Shown here: positions 45,064-54,268 of the stretch, one piece after another
Layout of the letters: each line of letters begins with the position of its first letter
Position numbering within the stretch: the stretch's first letter is position 1
Assembly (NCBI GenBank): GCA_052435735.1
Contig: JBQVNB010000010.1
Location: 78,529 to 142,528, forward strand
Direction of reading: 5' to 3'
DNA length: 64,000 nucleotides
Origin: Aliihoeflea sp052435735
GTDB lineage: Bacteria > Pseudomonadota > Alphaproteobacteria > Rhizobiales > Rhizobiaceae
Made by a program: the position numbers and the translations under genes
The notes under the pieces: generated by a model
What the model saw: the letters and a program-made list of their open reading frames with translations, nothing else
Database searches by the model: none
Told to the model about the DNA's origin: nothing

Positions 45064-46221
45064 CTAGAAAATGTTCGAGCGCTCATACTGCACCGGCCAA
45101 GAAACGTCGGCTGCGCGCAACGAATTTGCGGCGCGCAGCGGCCAGTGCGGGTCCGCCATCAGACCGCGGCCCAATAGAACGAGATCGGCCGAGCCGTTGG
45201 CGATGATGGATTCGGCGAGGTCCGGCGCGTTGAGAAGGCCAACCGCCGCAGTCGCCATGCCCGTCGCCTCGCGCACCTTTTGGGCGAGCGGAACCTGATA
45301 GCCGGGATGGATCGGGATCGATTGGCGCGGATCATTGCCGCCCGACGAGCAATCGACGAGATCGATATCGCCTCGCTCCTTGAGGATTCGAACGAGCCGG
45401 ATCGTGTCGTCGACGTTCCAGCCGCCTTCCATCCAGTCCGTCACCGACAGGCGCAGGAACAGGGGCAGGTCGTCGGGCCATTCGCGCCGCACAGCGTCGA
45501 GCGATTGCAGCAGGAAGCGGATGCGGTTTTCGAAGCTGCCGCCATAGGCGTCGTCGCGAGAATTGCTGACCGGCGAATAGAATTGGTGGATCAGGTAGCC
45601 GTGGGCCGCATGGATTTCGAGTATCTGGAAACCGGCTTCGCGGGCGCGGCGTGTCGCCTGCGCCAAAGCCTCGATTTCTGTGCGGATGCCGTCCTCGTCG
45701 AGCGTCCGCGGCGCGGGCCATGCGGCGGCATAGGGCAGGCCGGAACACGACACGGTTTCCCATCCGCCATCTTCCGGCGCCACCGGCCCGCTTCCCTCCC
45801 ACGGCCTGCCGACCGACGCCTTGCGTCCGGCATGGCCAAGCTGGATGGCGGGCACGGCCCCTTGCGCGGAGACGAACCGCGCGATGCGCGCCAGCGCATC
45901 GCGTTGGTCGTCGTTCCACAGGCCCAGATCGTGCTGCGTGATCCGGCCGTGCGGCGCGACATGCACCGCTTCCGTGCAGACGATGCCCGCACCGCCAACG
46001 GCGCGCGCGCCCAGATGAACGAGGTGCCAGTCATTCGCCATCCCGTCGACGGCGGAATACTGGCACATCGGCGACAGCATGATGCGGTTACGCGTCTCGA
46101 CGGACCGGAAACTGATCGGTCGGAACAGATGGGGCCGGGGATCGCGGCGCAAAATGCGGCGGCCATCTTCGCCCGAAACCCGCGAATCCGTACTCGACTT
46201 CTGGCTGTCCGGTTTCGTCAT
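45064..46221 (-). CDS. NADH:flavin oxidoreductase, old yellow enzyme of YqjM class
   Basis: FMN-dependent ene-reductase of about 385 residues. The YqjM-type active-site pattern is clear: SPMCQYSA (the redox-tuning Cys and Tyr), GANDWHLVHLGARAVGG-like region, and HAAHGYLIHQF with the two substrate-binding His residues. It reduces activated C=C bonds. ATG 46221 is preferred because GGAG stands 7 nt before it; earlier in-frame ATGs at 46248 and 46263 lack this. It falls between the AllA-like and hydro-lyase genes of the catabolic cluster. Confidence 0.9.
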   Translation of the reverse strand: MTKPDSQKSSTDSRVSGEDGRRILRRDPRPHLFRPISFRSVETRNRIMLSPMCQYSAVDGMANDWHLVHLGARAVGGAGIVCTEAVHVAPHGRITQHDLGLWNDDQRDALARIARFVSAQGAVPAIQLGHAGRKASVGRPWEGSGPVAPEDGGWETVSCSGLPYAAAWPAPRTLDEDGIRTEIEALAQATRRAREAGFQILEIHAAHGYLIHQFYSPVSNSRDDAYGGSFENRIRFLLQSLDAVRREWPDDLPLFLRLSVTDWMEGGWNVDDTIRLVRILKERGDIDLVDCSSGGNDPRQSIPIHPGYQVPLAQKVREATGMATAAVGLLNAPDLAESIIANGSADLVLLGRGLMADPHWPLRAANSLRAADVSWPVQYERSNIF

Positions 46222-46338
46222 GCGCTGCTCCTGTCCGCTCGATCCCATGGGGCTGGGGCCCATCCATCTGCCGCAGATTGGTGCATGGCGATGGGCCGAG
46301 TCGAATGGTCAGTTTTGATCGCCGCCGATCAATCGCGC

Positions 46339-46857
46339 TTATCGCGCGAGGACGAGCGAGACGGGATGAAACGCGCTTTCGTCAAGCACGCCGCCGGTGT
46401 TGAGATGGCGCGCGAGATCCAGCGTCGTGGACCGGCGCGTCAGCATCGCGCAGATAACTTCGTCGTCCTCGATACGCGTGGCATGCCAACAGCCCGGCCG
46501 CATGCAGACGCCTTGTCCAGGCGGAACCTGGAACGCCCTGACGCTCGCCTCGTCCACCGACCCGTCCGGAAGCCCGAGGCCGACGATCTGGATGATCGCG
46601 CCGTTCAGAGGGATGATGGCCTGTTGCGTCAGGAGATGGGCTTCCAGCCGGGCGATCGCGACATCGCGGCTGCGATAGACGACCCACAGCATCTCGGTCT
46701 GCCCGCCGGCGGTGTCGAAGACATGCTCGCTCCAAAAATCGCTGGCCGGGCTGAAGAAGCTCGCCGCATCCGCCGGGTCGCAGGGCTTGCCCAGCATCCA
46801 GCCATAAGGCGCGATAGCCTCAGCCGTCAGCGGCTCGATTGCAAGTAAACGGGCCAT
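46339..46857 (-). CDS. Ureidoglycolate lyase family protein (AllA-like)
   Basis: 172-residue cupin-like enzyme similar to AllA, which splits ureidoglycolate to glyoxylate and urea in allantoin breakdown. The segments IEPLTAEAIAPYGWMLG, VYRSRDVAIARLEAHLLTQQAIIPL and PPGQGVCMRPGCWHA fit the family. No other allantoin genes are present, so it may act on a ureido acid from a hydantoin-like substrate. It is the promoter-proximal minus-strand gene, divergent from the oxoprolinase gene over a 196-bp region. Confidence 0.83.
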   Translation of the reverse strand: MARLLAIEPLTAEAIAPYGWMLGKPCDPADAASFFSPASDFWSEHVFDTAGGQTEMLWVVYRSRDVAIARLEAHLLTQQAIIPLNGAIIQIVGLGLPDGSVDEASVRAFQVPPGQGVCMRPGCWHATRIEDDEVICAMLTRRSTTLDLARHLNTGGVLDESAFHPVSLVLAR

Positions 46858-46986
46858 GCTCGTCTCCTTCGGATCATCGCCCCTGCAATGCGCAATTCAA
46901 CGCCGAATGTCGAATTGTCGTTGCTGATTGCGAGCGATCGAGCCCGTCTATCATGTGTCGATTTATTTATCGATTTTGATCCAAAA

Positions 46987-47004
46987 CGATAATTCGACTT
47001 ATCG
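46987..47004. promoter_or_regulatory. CGATAA-N6-TTATCG dyad in the divergent promoter region
   Basis: Inverted repeat between the divergent AllA-like and oxoprolinase genes, 50 bp before the latter. Another TTATCG lies about 20 bp upstream in this AT-rich stretch. The same half-sites form the palindrome in the GntR/AtuA promoter at 51432. An operator is likely; the regulator is unproven. Confidence 0.45.
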
Positions 47005-47053
47005 AGCGGGATCGACAAGATTGCCGTCATCTTCAAACCGGGATGGCGAAGCG

Positions 47054-50000
47054 ATGGCACAGTGGGATTTCTGGATTGATCGTGGCGGCACATTCACCGA
47101 CGTGATCGGGCGCGATCCGGGCGGCATCTTCCACCCGATCAAGGTCCTGTCGGAAAATCCGTCGGCCTACCGCGACGCGGCCGTCCACGGCATTCGCAAA
47201 CTGCTCGGCCTGCAGCCGGCCGAGGCCGTGCCCGCCGGCCTCATCGGCGAAGTGCGCATGGGCACGACCGTCGCCACCAACGCGCTTCTGGAGCGCAATG
47301 GCGAACGGCTCGCGCTGGTGACGACGCGCGGTTTCCGCGATGCGCTGAAGATCGGCTATCAGGAGCGCAAGCACATCTTCGCCACCGAGATCGTCAAGCC
47401 TGAAGCGCTTTATGACAGGGTCGTCGAGGTTGGCGAGCGCGTGCTTTCCGATGGCACGATCGAAACGTCGCTCGACCCGGACGCGCTTCGCTTTGAACTC
47501 TTGGCGTTGCGACAGGAAGGCCACGACGCTGTCGCGATCGTGTTCATGCACGCCTACAAATTTCCTGCCCACGAGGTTGAGGCGGCGCGGATCGCGCGCG
47601 AGATCGGCTTTGGCCAGGTCTCCGTCAGCCACGAGGTTTCGCCGCTCATCAAGCTGGTCGGGCGCGGCGACACGACCGTCGTCGACGCCTATCTCTCACC
47701 CGTTCTTCGCCGCTATGTCGCGCAGGTCTCCGAGGAACTCGACGTCGCGCGGACCGGTGCGCGGGTGATGTTCATGATGTCGTCGGGCGGCCTGACCGCT
47801 GCCGACCTTTTCCAGGGCAAGGATGCAATCCTGTCCGGTCCGGCGGGCGGCGTGGTCGGGCTTGCCCGCACCGGCGATGCCGCCGGTTTCGACAAGGTCA
47901 TCGGCTTCGACATGGGTGGCACCTCGACCGACGTCGCGCATTTCGACGGCGAGTTCGAACGCGCCTTCGAAACCGAGGTCGCAGGCGTTCGCGTCCGCGC
48001 GCCGATGATGCTCATCCACACCGTCGCAGCCGGCGGCGGATCGATCCTGCACTATGATGCGGGACGGTTTCGCGTCGGGCCGGATTCGGCCGGCGCCAAT
48101 CCCGGACCGGCCTGCTATCGCAATGGCGGACCGCTGACCGTCACCGATGCCAACGTCATGCTCGGCAAACTCCTGCCGGAGCGCTTTCCGGCGATCTTCG
48201 GGCCCGCGCAAAACCAGCCGCTCGACGTCGCGATCGTGCGCGAAAAGTTCGAGGAGATGGCGCGGCAGATCGGCGATGGCCGCAGTGCCGAGGACGTCGC
48301 CGACGGCTTCATCCGCATCGCGGTCGCCAATATGGTCGAGGCAATCAAGAAGATATCGGTGCAGCGCGGCTATGACGTGACGCGCTATGCGCTGAACTGT
48401 TTCGGCGGCGCGGGTGGTCAGCATGCCTGTCTGGTGGCCGATGCGCTCGGGATGAAAAGCGTTCTCCTGCACCCGATGTCCGGCCTGCTTTCGGCCTATG
48501 GCATGGGTCTGGCCGACATTCGCGCGACGCGGCAAAAAGCGCTCGGCGTCGCGCTCGACGACGAAGCGCCCGCCGCACTCGCCGGCCTTGGCAGCGAACT
48601 CGATACCGAATGCAGCGCCGAACTTTCCGCGCAGGGCATCGCCGAACAGTCGATCACGCGCCACCTTCGCGCCCATATCCGCTATGCCGGAACCGACACA
48701 CTCCTCGCCGTCGAGGCGAGCTATCCGCAGATCGACGATGCTGCGCGCCTGCGCGCCGGCTTCGAGGACGTCCACCGTCGCCGGTTCGGCTTCATCGCGG
48801 AAAAAAAGGCCCTCGTGATCGAGGCGGTCGAATTGGAAGCTGTCGGCGGCGGCGCGGTCGAGGCCGAGCTTGCGGGTGCGGTTGAAGCGCCATCTGCAGC
48901 CGTTCCGGCCGCACGGACACACTTCCACTCACAAGGGGCGGATCACGATGCGGGCGTGGTTCTGCGCTCCAGCATGATCCCCGGCCAGTTCGTGACCGGC
49001 CCGGCGATCATCATCGAGGCCAACCAGACGATCGTGATTGAGGAGGGCTGGCAGGGCCGACTGACCGCGCGCGACCACATCGTCCTCGAGCGCATAAAGC
49101 CTTTGCCCGCGCGGCTGGCGATCGGGTCGCAGGCCGATCCGGTCATGCTGGAGATCTTCAACAATCTATTCATGTCGATCGCCGAGCAGATGGGCGTGAC
49201 GCTGCAGAACACCGCCTATTCGGTCAACATCAAGGAGCGGCTCGACTTTTCCTGCGCCGTCTTCGACGCGGCGGGCAACCTCGTTGCCAACGCCCCGCAC
49301 ATGCCTGTCCATCTGGGCTCGATGGACGCGTCCGTCGCCACCGCGATCCGCGAGAACCCGGTCGTCAATCCGGGTGACGTCTTCCTCATCAACGCGCCGT
49401 ACAATGGCGGCACGCACCTGCCGGATTTGACGGTCTGCACGCCCGTCTTCGACGCGGGTTCGCGTACCATCCGCTTTTGGGTCGCAAGCCGCGGACACCA
49501 TGCCGACATCGGCGGGCTCGCACCCGGATCGATGTCGCCGCTCGCCACCACGATCGAGGAAGAAGGCGTCTATATCGACAATTTCAAGCTCGTCGACAAA
49601 GGCCGGTTCTGCGAGGACGAGCTGTCGCAACTCCTGACCGGCGCGCGCTATCCGGTGCGCAATCTCGTCCAGAACGTCAACGACCTGAAGGCCCAGATTG
49701 CGGCCAACGAAAAGGGCGTGTCCGAACTTTCCCGCATGATCGACCTCTTCGGCCGCGACGTCGTCGAGGCCTATATGGGCCATGTCCAGGACAATGCCGA
49801 GGAAAGCGTGCGGCGCGTCCTCGACCGGCTTCCCGACGGCGAATTCACCTATCCGATGGATCAGGGATGCCAGATCAAGGTGCGCGTGACGGTCGACCGG
49901 GCGAGCCGCGAAGCGACGGTTGATTTCACCGGCACGTCAGCCCAACGTCCCGATAATTTCAACGCGCCGGCGCCCATCACGCGGGCGGCCGTTCTCTACG

Positions 50001-50665
50001 TCTTCCGCCTGCTGGTGCAGGGCGACATCCCGATGAATGCCGGCTGCCTGCGGCCGATCCGCATCGTCGTGCCCGAAAACTCGATGCTGTCGCCCAGCTA
50101 CCCGGCGGCTGTCGTCGCCGGCAATGTCGAGGTCAGCCAGGCAGTCACCAACTGCCTGTTCGGCGCGACCGGCGCCATGGCGGCCGCGCAGGGGACGATG
50201 AACAATCTGACTTTCGGCAACGAGGAGTATCAGTACTACGAGACCATCTGCTCGGGCGCGCCTGCCGGGCCGGGATTCCACGGTGCCGACGCCATCCACA
50301 CACACATGACCAATTCCCGCCTCACCGATCCCGAAATCCTGGAGACGCGTTTCCCGGTGGTCCTCGAGGATTTCCATATCCGGCATGGCTCGGGCGGTCG
50401 CGGCAGGTGGAATGCTGGCGACGGCACAAGGCGCACCATCCGGGCCCGCGAGACGTTGGAATTCGCCATCCTTTCCGGCCACCGAAAAGTCCAGCCGTTC
50501 GGCCTCGAAGGAGGGCAATCAGGCCAAGTGGGAACCAACCACGTCCGCCGCGCCTCCGGCGCGATCGAAACGCTGAGCGGCTGCGATCAAACGGTTCTCC
50601 AGCCAGGAGACGCCTTCATCCTCACCACCCCGACGGGCGGCGGATACGGAACGTCTGAGGGCTGA
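47054..50665 (+). CDS. Fused hydantoinase/5-oxoprolinase (HyuA + HyuB)
   Basis: 1203-residue ATP-dependent enzyme opening cyclic amides such as 5-oxoproline or hydantoins. The N-terminal HyuA part (to about 690) has ASKHA-type phosphate motifs DRGGTFTDVIG and FDMGGTSTDVAHF. The HyuB part (about 695-1203) starts near DPVMLEIFNNLFMSIAEQMG and includes GGTHLPDL and the metal-site DVxxHNDPY-like region altered to NAPYNGGTHLPD. Fused chains are typical of eukaryotic-type 5-oxoprolinases; separate HyuA/HyuB are more usual in bacteria. ATG 47054 is taken since the family N-terminus starts there. Divergent from the allA-like gene. Confidence 0.92.
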   Translation: MAQWDFWIDRGGTFTDVIGRDPGGIFHPIKVLSENPSAYRDAAVHGIRKLLGLQPAEAVPAGLIGEVRMGTTVATNALLERNGERLALVTTRGFRDALKIGYQERKHIFATEIVKPEALYDRVVEVGERVLSDGTIETSLDPDALRFELLALRQEGHDAVAIVFMHAYKFPAHEVEAARIAREIGFGQVSVSHEVSPLIKLVGRGDTTVVDAYLSPVLRRYVAQVSEELDVARTGARVMFMMSSGGLTAADLFQGKDAILSGPAGGVVGLARTGDAAGFDKVIGFDMGGTSTDVAHFDGEFERAFETEVAGVRVRAPMMLIHTVAAGGGSILHYDAGRFRVGPDSAGANPGPACYRNGGPLTVTDANVMLGKLLPERFPAIFGPAQNQPLDVAIVREKFEEMARQIGDGRSAEDVADGFIRIAVANMVEAIKKISVQRGYDVTRYALNCFGGAGGQHACLVADALGMKSVLLHPMSGLLSAYGMGLADIRATRQKALGVALDDEAPAALAGLGSELDTECSAELSAQGIAEQSITRHLRAHIRYAGTDTLLAVEASYPQIDDAARLRAGFEDVHRRRFGFIAEKKALVIEAVELEAVGGGAVEAELAGAVEAPSAAVPAARTHFHSQGADHDAGVVLRSSMIPGQFVTGPAIIIEANQTIVIEEGWQGRLTARDHIVLERIKPLPARLAIGSQADPVMLEIFNNLFMSIAEQMGVTLQNTAYSVNIKERLDFSCAVFDAAGNLVANAPHMPVHLGSMDASVATAIRENPVVNPGDVFLINAPYNGGTHLPDLTVCTPVFDAGSRTIRFWVASRGHHADIGGLAPGSMSPLATTIEEEGVYIDNFKLVDKGRFCEDELSQLLTGARYPVRNLVQNVNDLKAQIAANEKGVSELSRMIDLFGRDVVEAYMGHVQDNAEESVRRVLDRLPDGEFTYPMDQGCQIKVRVTVDRASREATVDFTGTSAQRPDNFNAPAPITRAAVLYVFRLLVQGDIPMNAGCLRPIRIVVPENSMLSPSYPAAVVAGNVEVSQAVTNCLFGATGAMAAAQGTMNNLTFGNEEYQYYETICSGAPAGPGFHGADAIHTHMTNSRLTDPEILETRFPVVLEDFHIRHGSGGRGRWNAGDGTRRTIRARETLEFAILSGHRKVQPFGLEGGQSGQVGTNHVRRASGAIETLSGCDQTVLQPGDAFILTTPTGGGYGTSEG

Positions 50666-50679
50666 TACGTGCTCGCTGG

Positions 50680-51369
50680 CTACGGCGTGGCACTCTGTGC
50701 AAGCATCCTGTTCGCGCGCAGATAATAGTCCTTCGGGCGCTGAATGTGCGCCACGCAAAGCTTTGCGAGAGCATCGGCGTCGCCGCCCGCGAGTGCATCG
50801 AGAATCTGCCTGTGCTCCTCGACCGCCAGACGGCGAAGCTCGACGTCGGGAAAGCCTCTGCTCCTGATCGGGTGGCTGGCGAATGTATAGGACTTGATGG
50901 CTTCGGCCAGAAGCCCGTTGCCGCAATGCCCGTAGAGCTTCTCGTGAAACTCGTTGTTGAGCAGGAAGATGTCGAGATACCGCTCCTCTCTTGAGGCACG
51001 CGCATGCGCCTCGGCGATAGAACTGAGCTCTGCGAGGAGACTGTCGGGGGCAGGTAGAGACATGCGCCTTGCTGCTCGTGCCTCGAGGATTTCGCGGATT
51101 TCGTAAAGCTCCTCGACCTCGACGAGCGTGTAGTCGCGCACCTGAACGCCGCGATTTGGCGTGCGTATGACGAGGCCGACGCGTTCCAGTTCCGCAAAGG
51201 CCCTACGCACGGCGTGCCGTGTCGCGTCGAGGCGCGCGATGACTTCATCCTCAACGAGACGCTCTCGCGGCCGCAGGGTGCCGAAGATGATCTCGCGCTG
51301 CAATTCCTTGAAGAGAGCCTCCCATCGGCCGGGATCGCGCTTGTGTTCGGATAGTGCGTAGTCGGTCAT
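50680..51369 (-). CDS. GntR-family regulator, FCD subfamily
   Basis: 229 residues. N-terminal winged helix (about 15-80: LQREIIFGTLRPRERLVEDEVIARL) and C-terminal all-helical FCD ligand domain with metal-binding His/Asp positions expected around NNEFHEKLY and EEHRQILDAL. It converges on the oxoprolinase gene and is divergent from the AtuA-like gene. A perfect 12-bp palindrome in the shared promoter region is its likely operator. Confidence 0.92.
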   Translation of the reverse strand: MTDYALSEHKRDPGRWEALFKELQREIIFGTLRPRERLVEDEVIARLDATRHAVRRAFAELERVGLVIRTPNRGVQVRDYTLVEVEELYEIREILEARAARRMSLPAPDSLLAELSSIAEAHARASREERYLDIFLLNNEFHEKLYGHCGNGLLAEAIKSYTFASHPIRSRGFPDVELRRLAVEEHRQILDALAGGDADALAKLCVAHIQRPKDYYLRANRMLAQSATP

Positions 51370-51426
51370 TTGAACCCCTGTGTACCGGTTCCCACCTTAC
51401 CTCGCCCCCTGTCGACAATCCAAGCG

Positions 51427-51455
51427 TTGACATTATCGATAATCATTCCGATAAA
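51427..51455 (+). promoter_or_regulatory. Sigma-70 promoter with embedded palindromic operator
   Basis: TTGACA at 51427 is a perfect -35, then a 17-nt spacer and GATAAA as -10. The palindrome ATTATCGATAAT (51432-51443) lies in the spacer, so a bound regulator would block polymerase. Transcription should start near 51462, at the GGGAGG ribosome site, leaving a leader of only about 13 nt for the AtuA-like gene. Confidence 0.7.
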
Positions 51456-51474
51456 GACGACGGGAGGACTTTCA

Positions 51475-52839
51475 TTGACGTACAGGATCGGAAGCGGTTC
51501 GGGTTTTTCAGGCGATCGTGTCGATGCGGCCATACCCGTCGTGCGGCAGATGATCGCCGATGGCGGCGGCGGCGCATTGATCTTCGAGACGATCGGCGAG
51601 CGGACGCTGGCGCTGGGTCACCTGGCTCGCCGATCGAATCCGCAGCATGGCTACGATCCGCTACTGTCTGAGCTTCTCGCGCCGATCCTCGCCAACTGCA
51701 TCCGTTCCAGCATCGTCGTGGTGGGCAATTTCGGCGTTGCCAATCCACGTGCGGCGGCTGATCGCATCGCCCGGCTGGCAGGCGAGCTGGGCCTCGACGG
51801 CATCCGGATCGCCGTCGTCGAAGGCGACGATATCCGCGAGGGGCTGGACCTGTCGGGCCTTGAGCGATGGGAGGGTGATACCGAACTTAGCGCCGGTCCG
51901 TCCGACATCATTTCCGCCAATGCCTATATCGGCGCGCGGCACATCGCAGAAGCTATTAAAAACGGTGCGCAAGTGGTCGTCACGGGGAGAGTGGCCGATC
52001 CTTCGCTGGTGCTCGGTCCGCTGGTCGCGCATTTCGGATGGGACTGGACCGACTGGGACAGGCTGGCGGCGGGAACGCTGGCCGGCCATCTCCTCGAATG
52101 CGGCAGCCAGGTAACCGGCGGATATTTTGCCGACCCCGGCTTCAAGGACGTCGCCGATCTTGCCGATGTCGGGTTTCCGATCGCCGAGGTCGAGGTGGAC
52201 GGCTCGTTCACCATCACCAAGCCCCATGGCACCGGCGGTGTGGTCGATCTGCGCACCGTCAAGGAGCAGATACTCTACGAAATTCATGATCCGGCAGCCT
52301 ATCTGACGCCCGACGTCATACTCGACATGACGCAGGTGGCGATCGCTCAAGTCGGCAAGGATCGCGTCGCCGTCAGTGGGGCGCGCGGCAGGCCGGCGCC
52401 CGATCGCCTCAAGGCCACGATCGGCGTTTCGGGAGACTGGCTCGGCGAGGCCGAGATATCCTATGCGGGACCGAACGCGCTCGCGCGTGCTCGTCTGGCG
52501 GCGGATGTGGTGGAGGCGCGCCTCAAGTCGAAGACGTCGCGCGTGCGCCGGCGCTACGACTTCATCGGCGCGCTGAGCGTCTTCGGCGGCGACGACGCCG
52601 GCCCTCACGATCAGGTCCTACCCGAAGGTCCCGATATCCGGATGCGCCTTGCCGTCAGCGCTTCGGACAAGGCCGAGGCCGAGCTGGCCCTGCGCGAAGT
52701 CGGTGCACTCTACTGTACCGGCCCGGCCGGCGGCGGCGGCATCCGGACACGCCTTCAGTCGCGCATCAACACGGCTTCATATCTCGTGCCCCGATCGATG
52801 GTCGAGGAGCGCCATACGTTCTGGGAGGGCGAGGCATGA
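51475..52839 (+). CDS. AtuA-like protein (DUF1446), acyclic terpene utilisation family
   Basis: 454 residues from a TTG start at 51475, chosen because GGGAGG ends 7 nt before it and no ATG fits. The family pattern is clear: N-terminal RIGSGSGFSGDRVDAAIPV, the GGGGALIFETIGERTLAL segment, IAVVEGDD, and GGVVDLRTVKEQILYEIHDPAAYLTPDV. AtuA was named from Pseudomonas citronellol/geraniol use but its activity is unproven. Members near TRAP systems and GntR regulators, as here, probably act on small hydroxy- or keto-acids. Confidence 0.85.
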   Translation: MTYRIGSGSGFSGDRVDAAIPVVRQMIADGGGGALIFETIGERTLALGHLARRSNPQHGYDPLLSELLAPILANCIRSSIVVVGNFGVANPRAAADRIARLAGELGLDGIRIAVVEGDDIREGLDLSGLERWEGDTELSAGPSDIISANAYIGARHIAEAIKNGAQVVVTGRVADPSLVLGPLVAHFGWDWTDWDRLAAGTLAGHLLECGSQVTGGYFADPGFKDVADLADVGFPIAEVEVDGSFTITKPHGTGGVVDLRTVKEQILYEIHDPAAYLTPDVILDMTQVAIAQVGKDRVAVSGARGRPAPDRLKATIGVSGDWLGEAEISYAGPNALARARLAADVVEARLKSKTSRVRRRYDFIGALSVFGGDDAGPHDQVLPEGPDIRMRLAVSASDKAEAELALREVGALYCTGPAGGGGIRTRLQSRINTASYLVPRSMVEERHTFWEGEA

Positions 52840-53204
52840 GCGAGATGCTGACCGTGCCGCTGCACGACATTGCGCATGGCCGATCGGGCGACAAGGGCAA
52901 TCGACTGAACATCTGCGTCATCGCCTATCGCCCCGAAGCATGGCCGATCCTCGTTCGGGAGGTGACCGAGGCGCGCGTGCTCGCCATGTTCGCCCATCGC
53001 GGTGCGTCCAAGGTGAAGCGCTACGTGCTCGAAAACATCCAGGCGCTGAATTTCGTCATCGATGACGCACTGGAGGGCGGCGTCAACTCGGCGCTCAATC
53101 TCGACACGCATGGCAAGACTACCGCGTTCCATCTGCTGTCGATGGACGTGACCGTACCCGCCGCACTTGTCGGTAATCGCAATTCGGAAAATGCGACCGG
53201 GTGA
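52836..53204 (+). CDS. AtuA-related small partner protein
   Basis: 122 residues beginning LTVPLHDIAHGRSGDKGNR, the pattern of the ferredoxin-like domain that is the C-terminal part of longer AtuA proteins. Here the domain is a separate chain whose start overlaps the AtuA-like stop (ATGA), so the two probably form one complex. Confidence 0.8.
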   Translation: MSEMLTVPLHDIAHGRSGDKGNRLNICVIAYRPEAWPILVREVTEARVLAMFAHRGASKVKRYVLENIQALNFVIDDALEGGVNSALNLDTHGKTTAFHLLSMDVTVPAALVGNRNSENATG

Positions 53205-53235
53205 CACCAAAAAAATCCAAGGGAGGAGAACTAAA

Positions 53236-54201
53236 ATGAACAACTCGGGAAAGATCTTGGCCGCCGCGGCAATCGCGCTGCTTGTCGGCAGCGCGACGCA
53301 TGCGCAGGAGCGTATCCTCATCGGGTCGTCTTCGTCGTCGTCGAGCCATTACGGCTATTATGTCGCCGTCTCGCAGCTCATCAATGACGGTGTCGAGGGC
53401 GTCTCGGCGACGGTCGTCGAAACGGGCGCGACCATGGACAACATGCGCCGGCTGCAGCGCAACCAGATCGACATGGGGCTGGTCACGACGAACGTCGCCT
53501 ACGACGCCTGGGCCGGACAGGGGGACTTCGAGGGTCAGCCCTACACGATGCTGACCTTGTGGGTCTATTCGTCCGCGCCGCAGAACGTCGTCGTGCGTCA
53601 GGATGCCGGCCTCGAAACGATTGCGGATCTTGCAGGCCAGCGCATCAACCCCGGCATCACCGGATCGGCGACGGAAAAGACCACAGAGGCGGTTTTCGCT
53701 CATCTCGGCGTCGAGCCGGACTGGGTTCGCGGCTCGACCGGCGACGTCGTCGATTCCATCAAGGACGACCGTGCGGTCGGCTATGTGAAGAGCGGTGCCG
53801 GCGAGAGGCTGGATGCGTCGAGCCTCGACATCGCCACGCTCACCCCCGTGTCCCTGATCAGCCTCGACGACGAGCAGGCCCAATCCGTCACCGATGCCTT
53901 TCCGAATCTCGCGGTGATCGAGATCGGCGAAAACGCCGCCGGTGACGGCTATCCCGCCTATCGCACTTGGGCGTTCGGCACAGCGACGGTCGCCCACCCG
54001 GAGATGAGTGACGACATGGCCTACGCCATTACAAAGGCGGCGGTGGAAGACGAAACCGTGCAGTCGGCCGCCTTCGCGAATCTGAAAGGCTCGCAACTCC
54101 CCGACATGACGATGGCGCTGGCGACCTCACCTCTCCATCCCGGCGCAATCCGCTACTTCGAGGAGGTCGGCGTCGAGATTCCCGAGCGCCTGCGTCCCTG
54201 A
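53236..54201 (+). CDS. TAXI-family TRAP substrate-binding protein
   Basis: 321 residues with a Sec signal peptide (cleavage after THAQ near residue 23). It begins with the TAXI-type ERILIGSSSSSSSHYGYYVAVSQLIN and has family motifs around NQIDMGLVTTNVAYDAW and RINPGITGSATEKTTEAVF. GGGAGGAG lies about 8 nt before the ATG. It works with the fused permease encoded next. Confidence 0.92.
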   Translation: MNNSGKILAAAAIALLVGSATHAQERILIGSSSSSSSHYGYYVAVSQLINDGVEGVSATVVETGATMDNMRRLQRNQIDMGLVTTNVAYDAWAGQGDFEGQPYTMLTLWVYSSAPQNVVVRQDAGLETIADLAGQRINPGITGSATEKTTEAVFAHLGVEPDWVRGSTGDVVDSIKDDRAVGYVKSGAGERLDASSLDIATLTPVSLISLDDEQAQSVTDAFPNLAVIEIGENAAGDGYPAYRTWAFGTATVAHPEMSDDMAYAITKAAVEDETVQSAAFANLKGSQLPDMTMALATSPLHPGAIRYFEEVGVEIPERLRP

Positions 54202-54221
54202 GCACGGCCCTGCGCCGCAAA

Positions 54222-54244
54222 GGGGATCGGATTGGCCGATCCCC
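54222..54244 (+). promoter_or_regulatory. Stem-loop between TAXI binding protein and permease
   Basis: A perfect 9-bp stem (GGGGATCGG and CCGATCCCC) with a 5-nt loop followed by GTCTTT. It may act as a partial terminator or an mRNA-stabilising hairpin that lets the binding protein be made in excess over the permease. Confidence 0.6.
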
Positions 54245-54268
54245 GTCTTTCCAGCCGCGAGCCCCACA

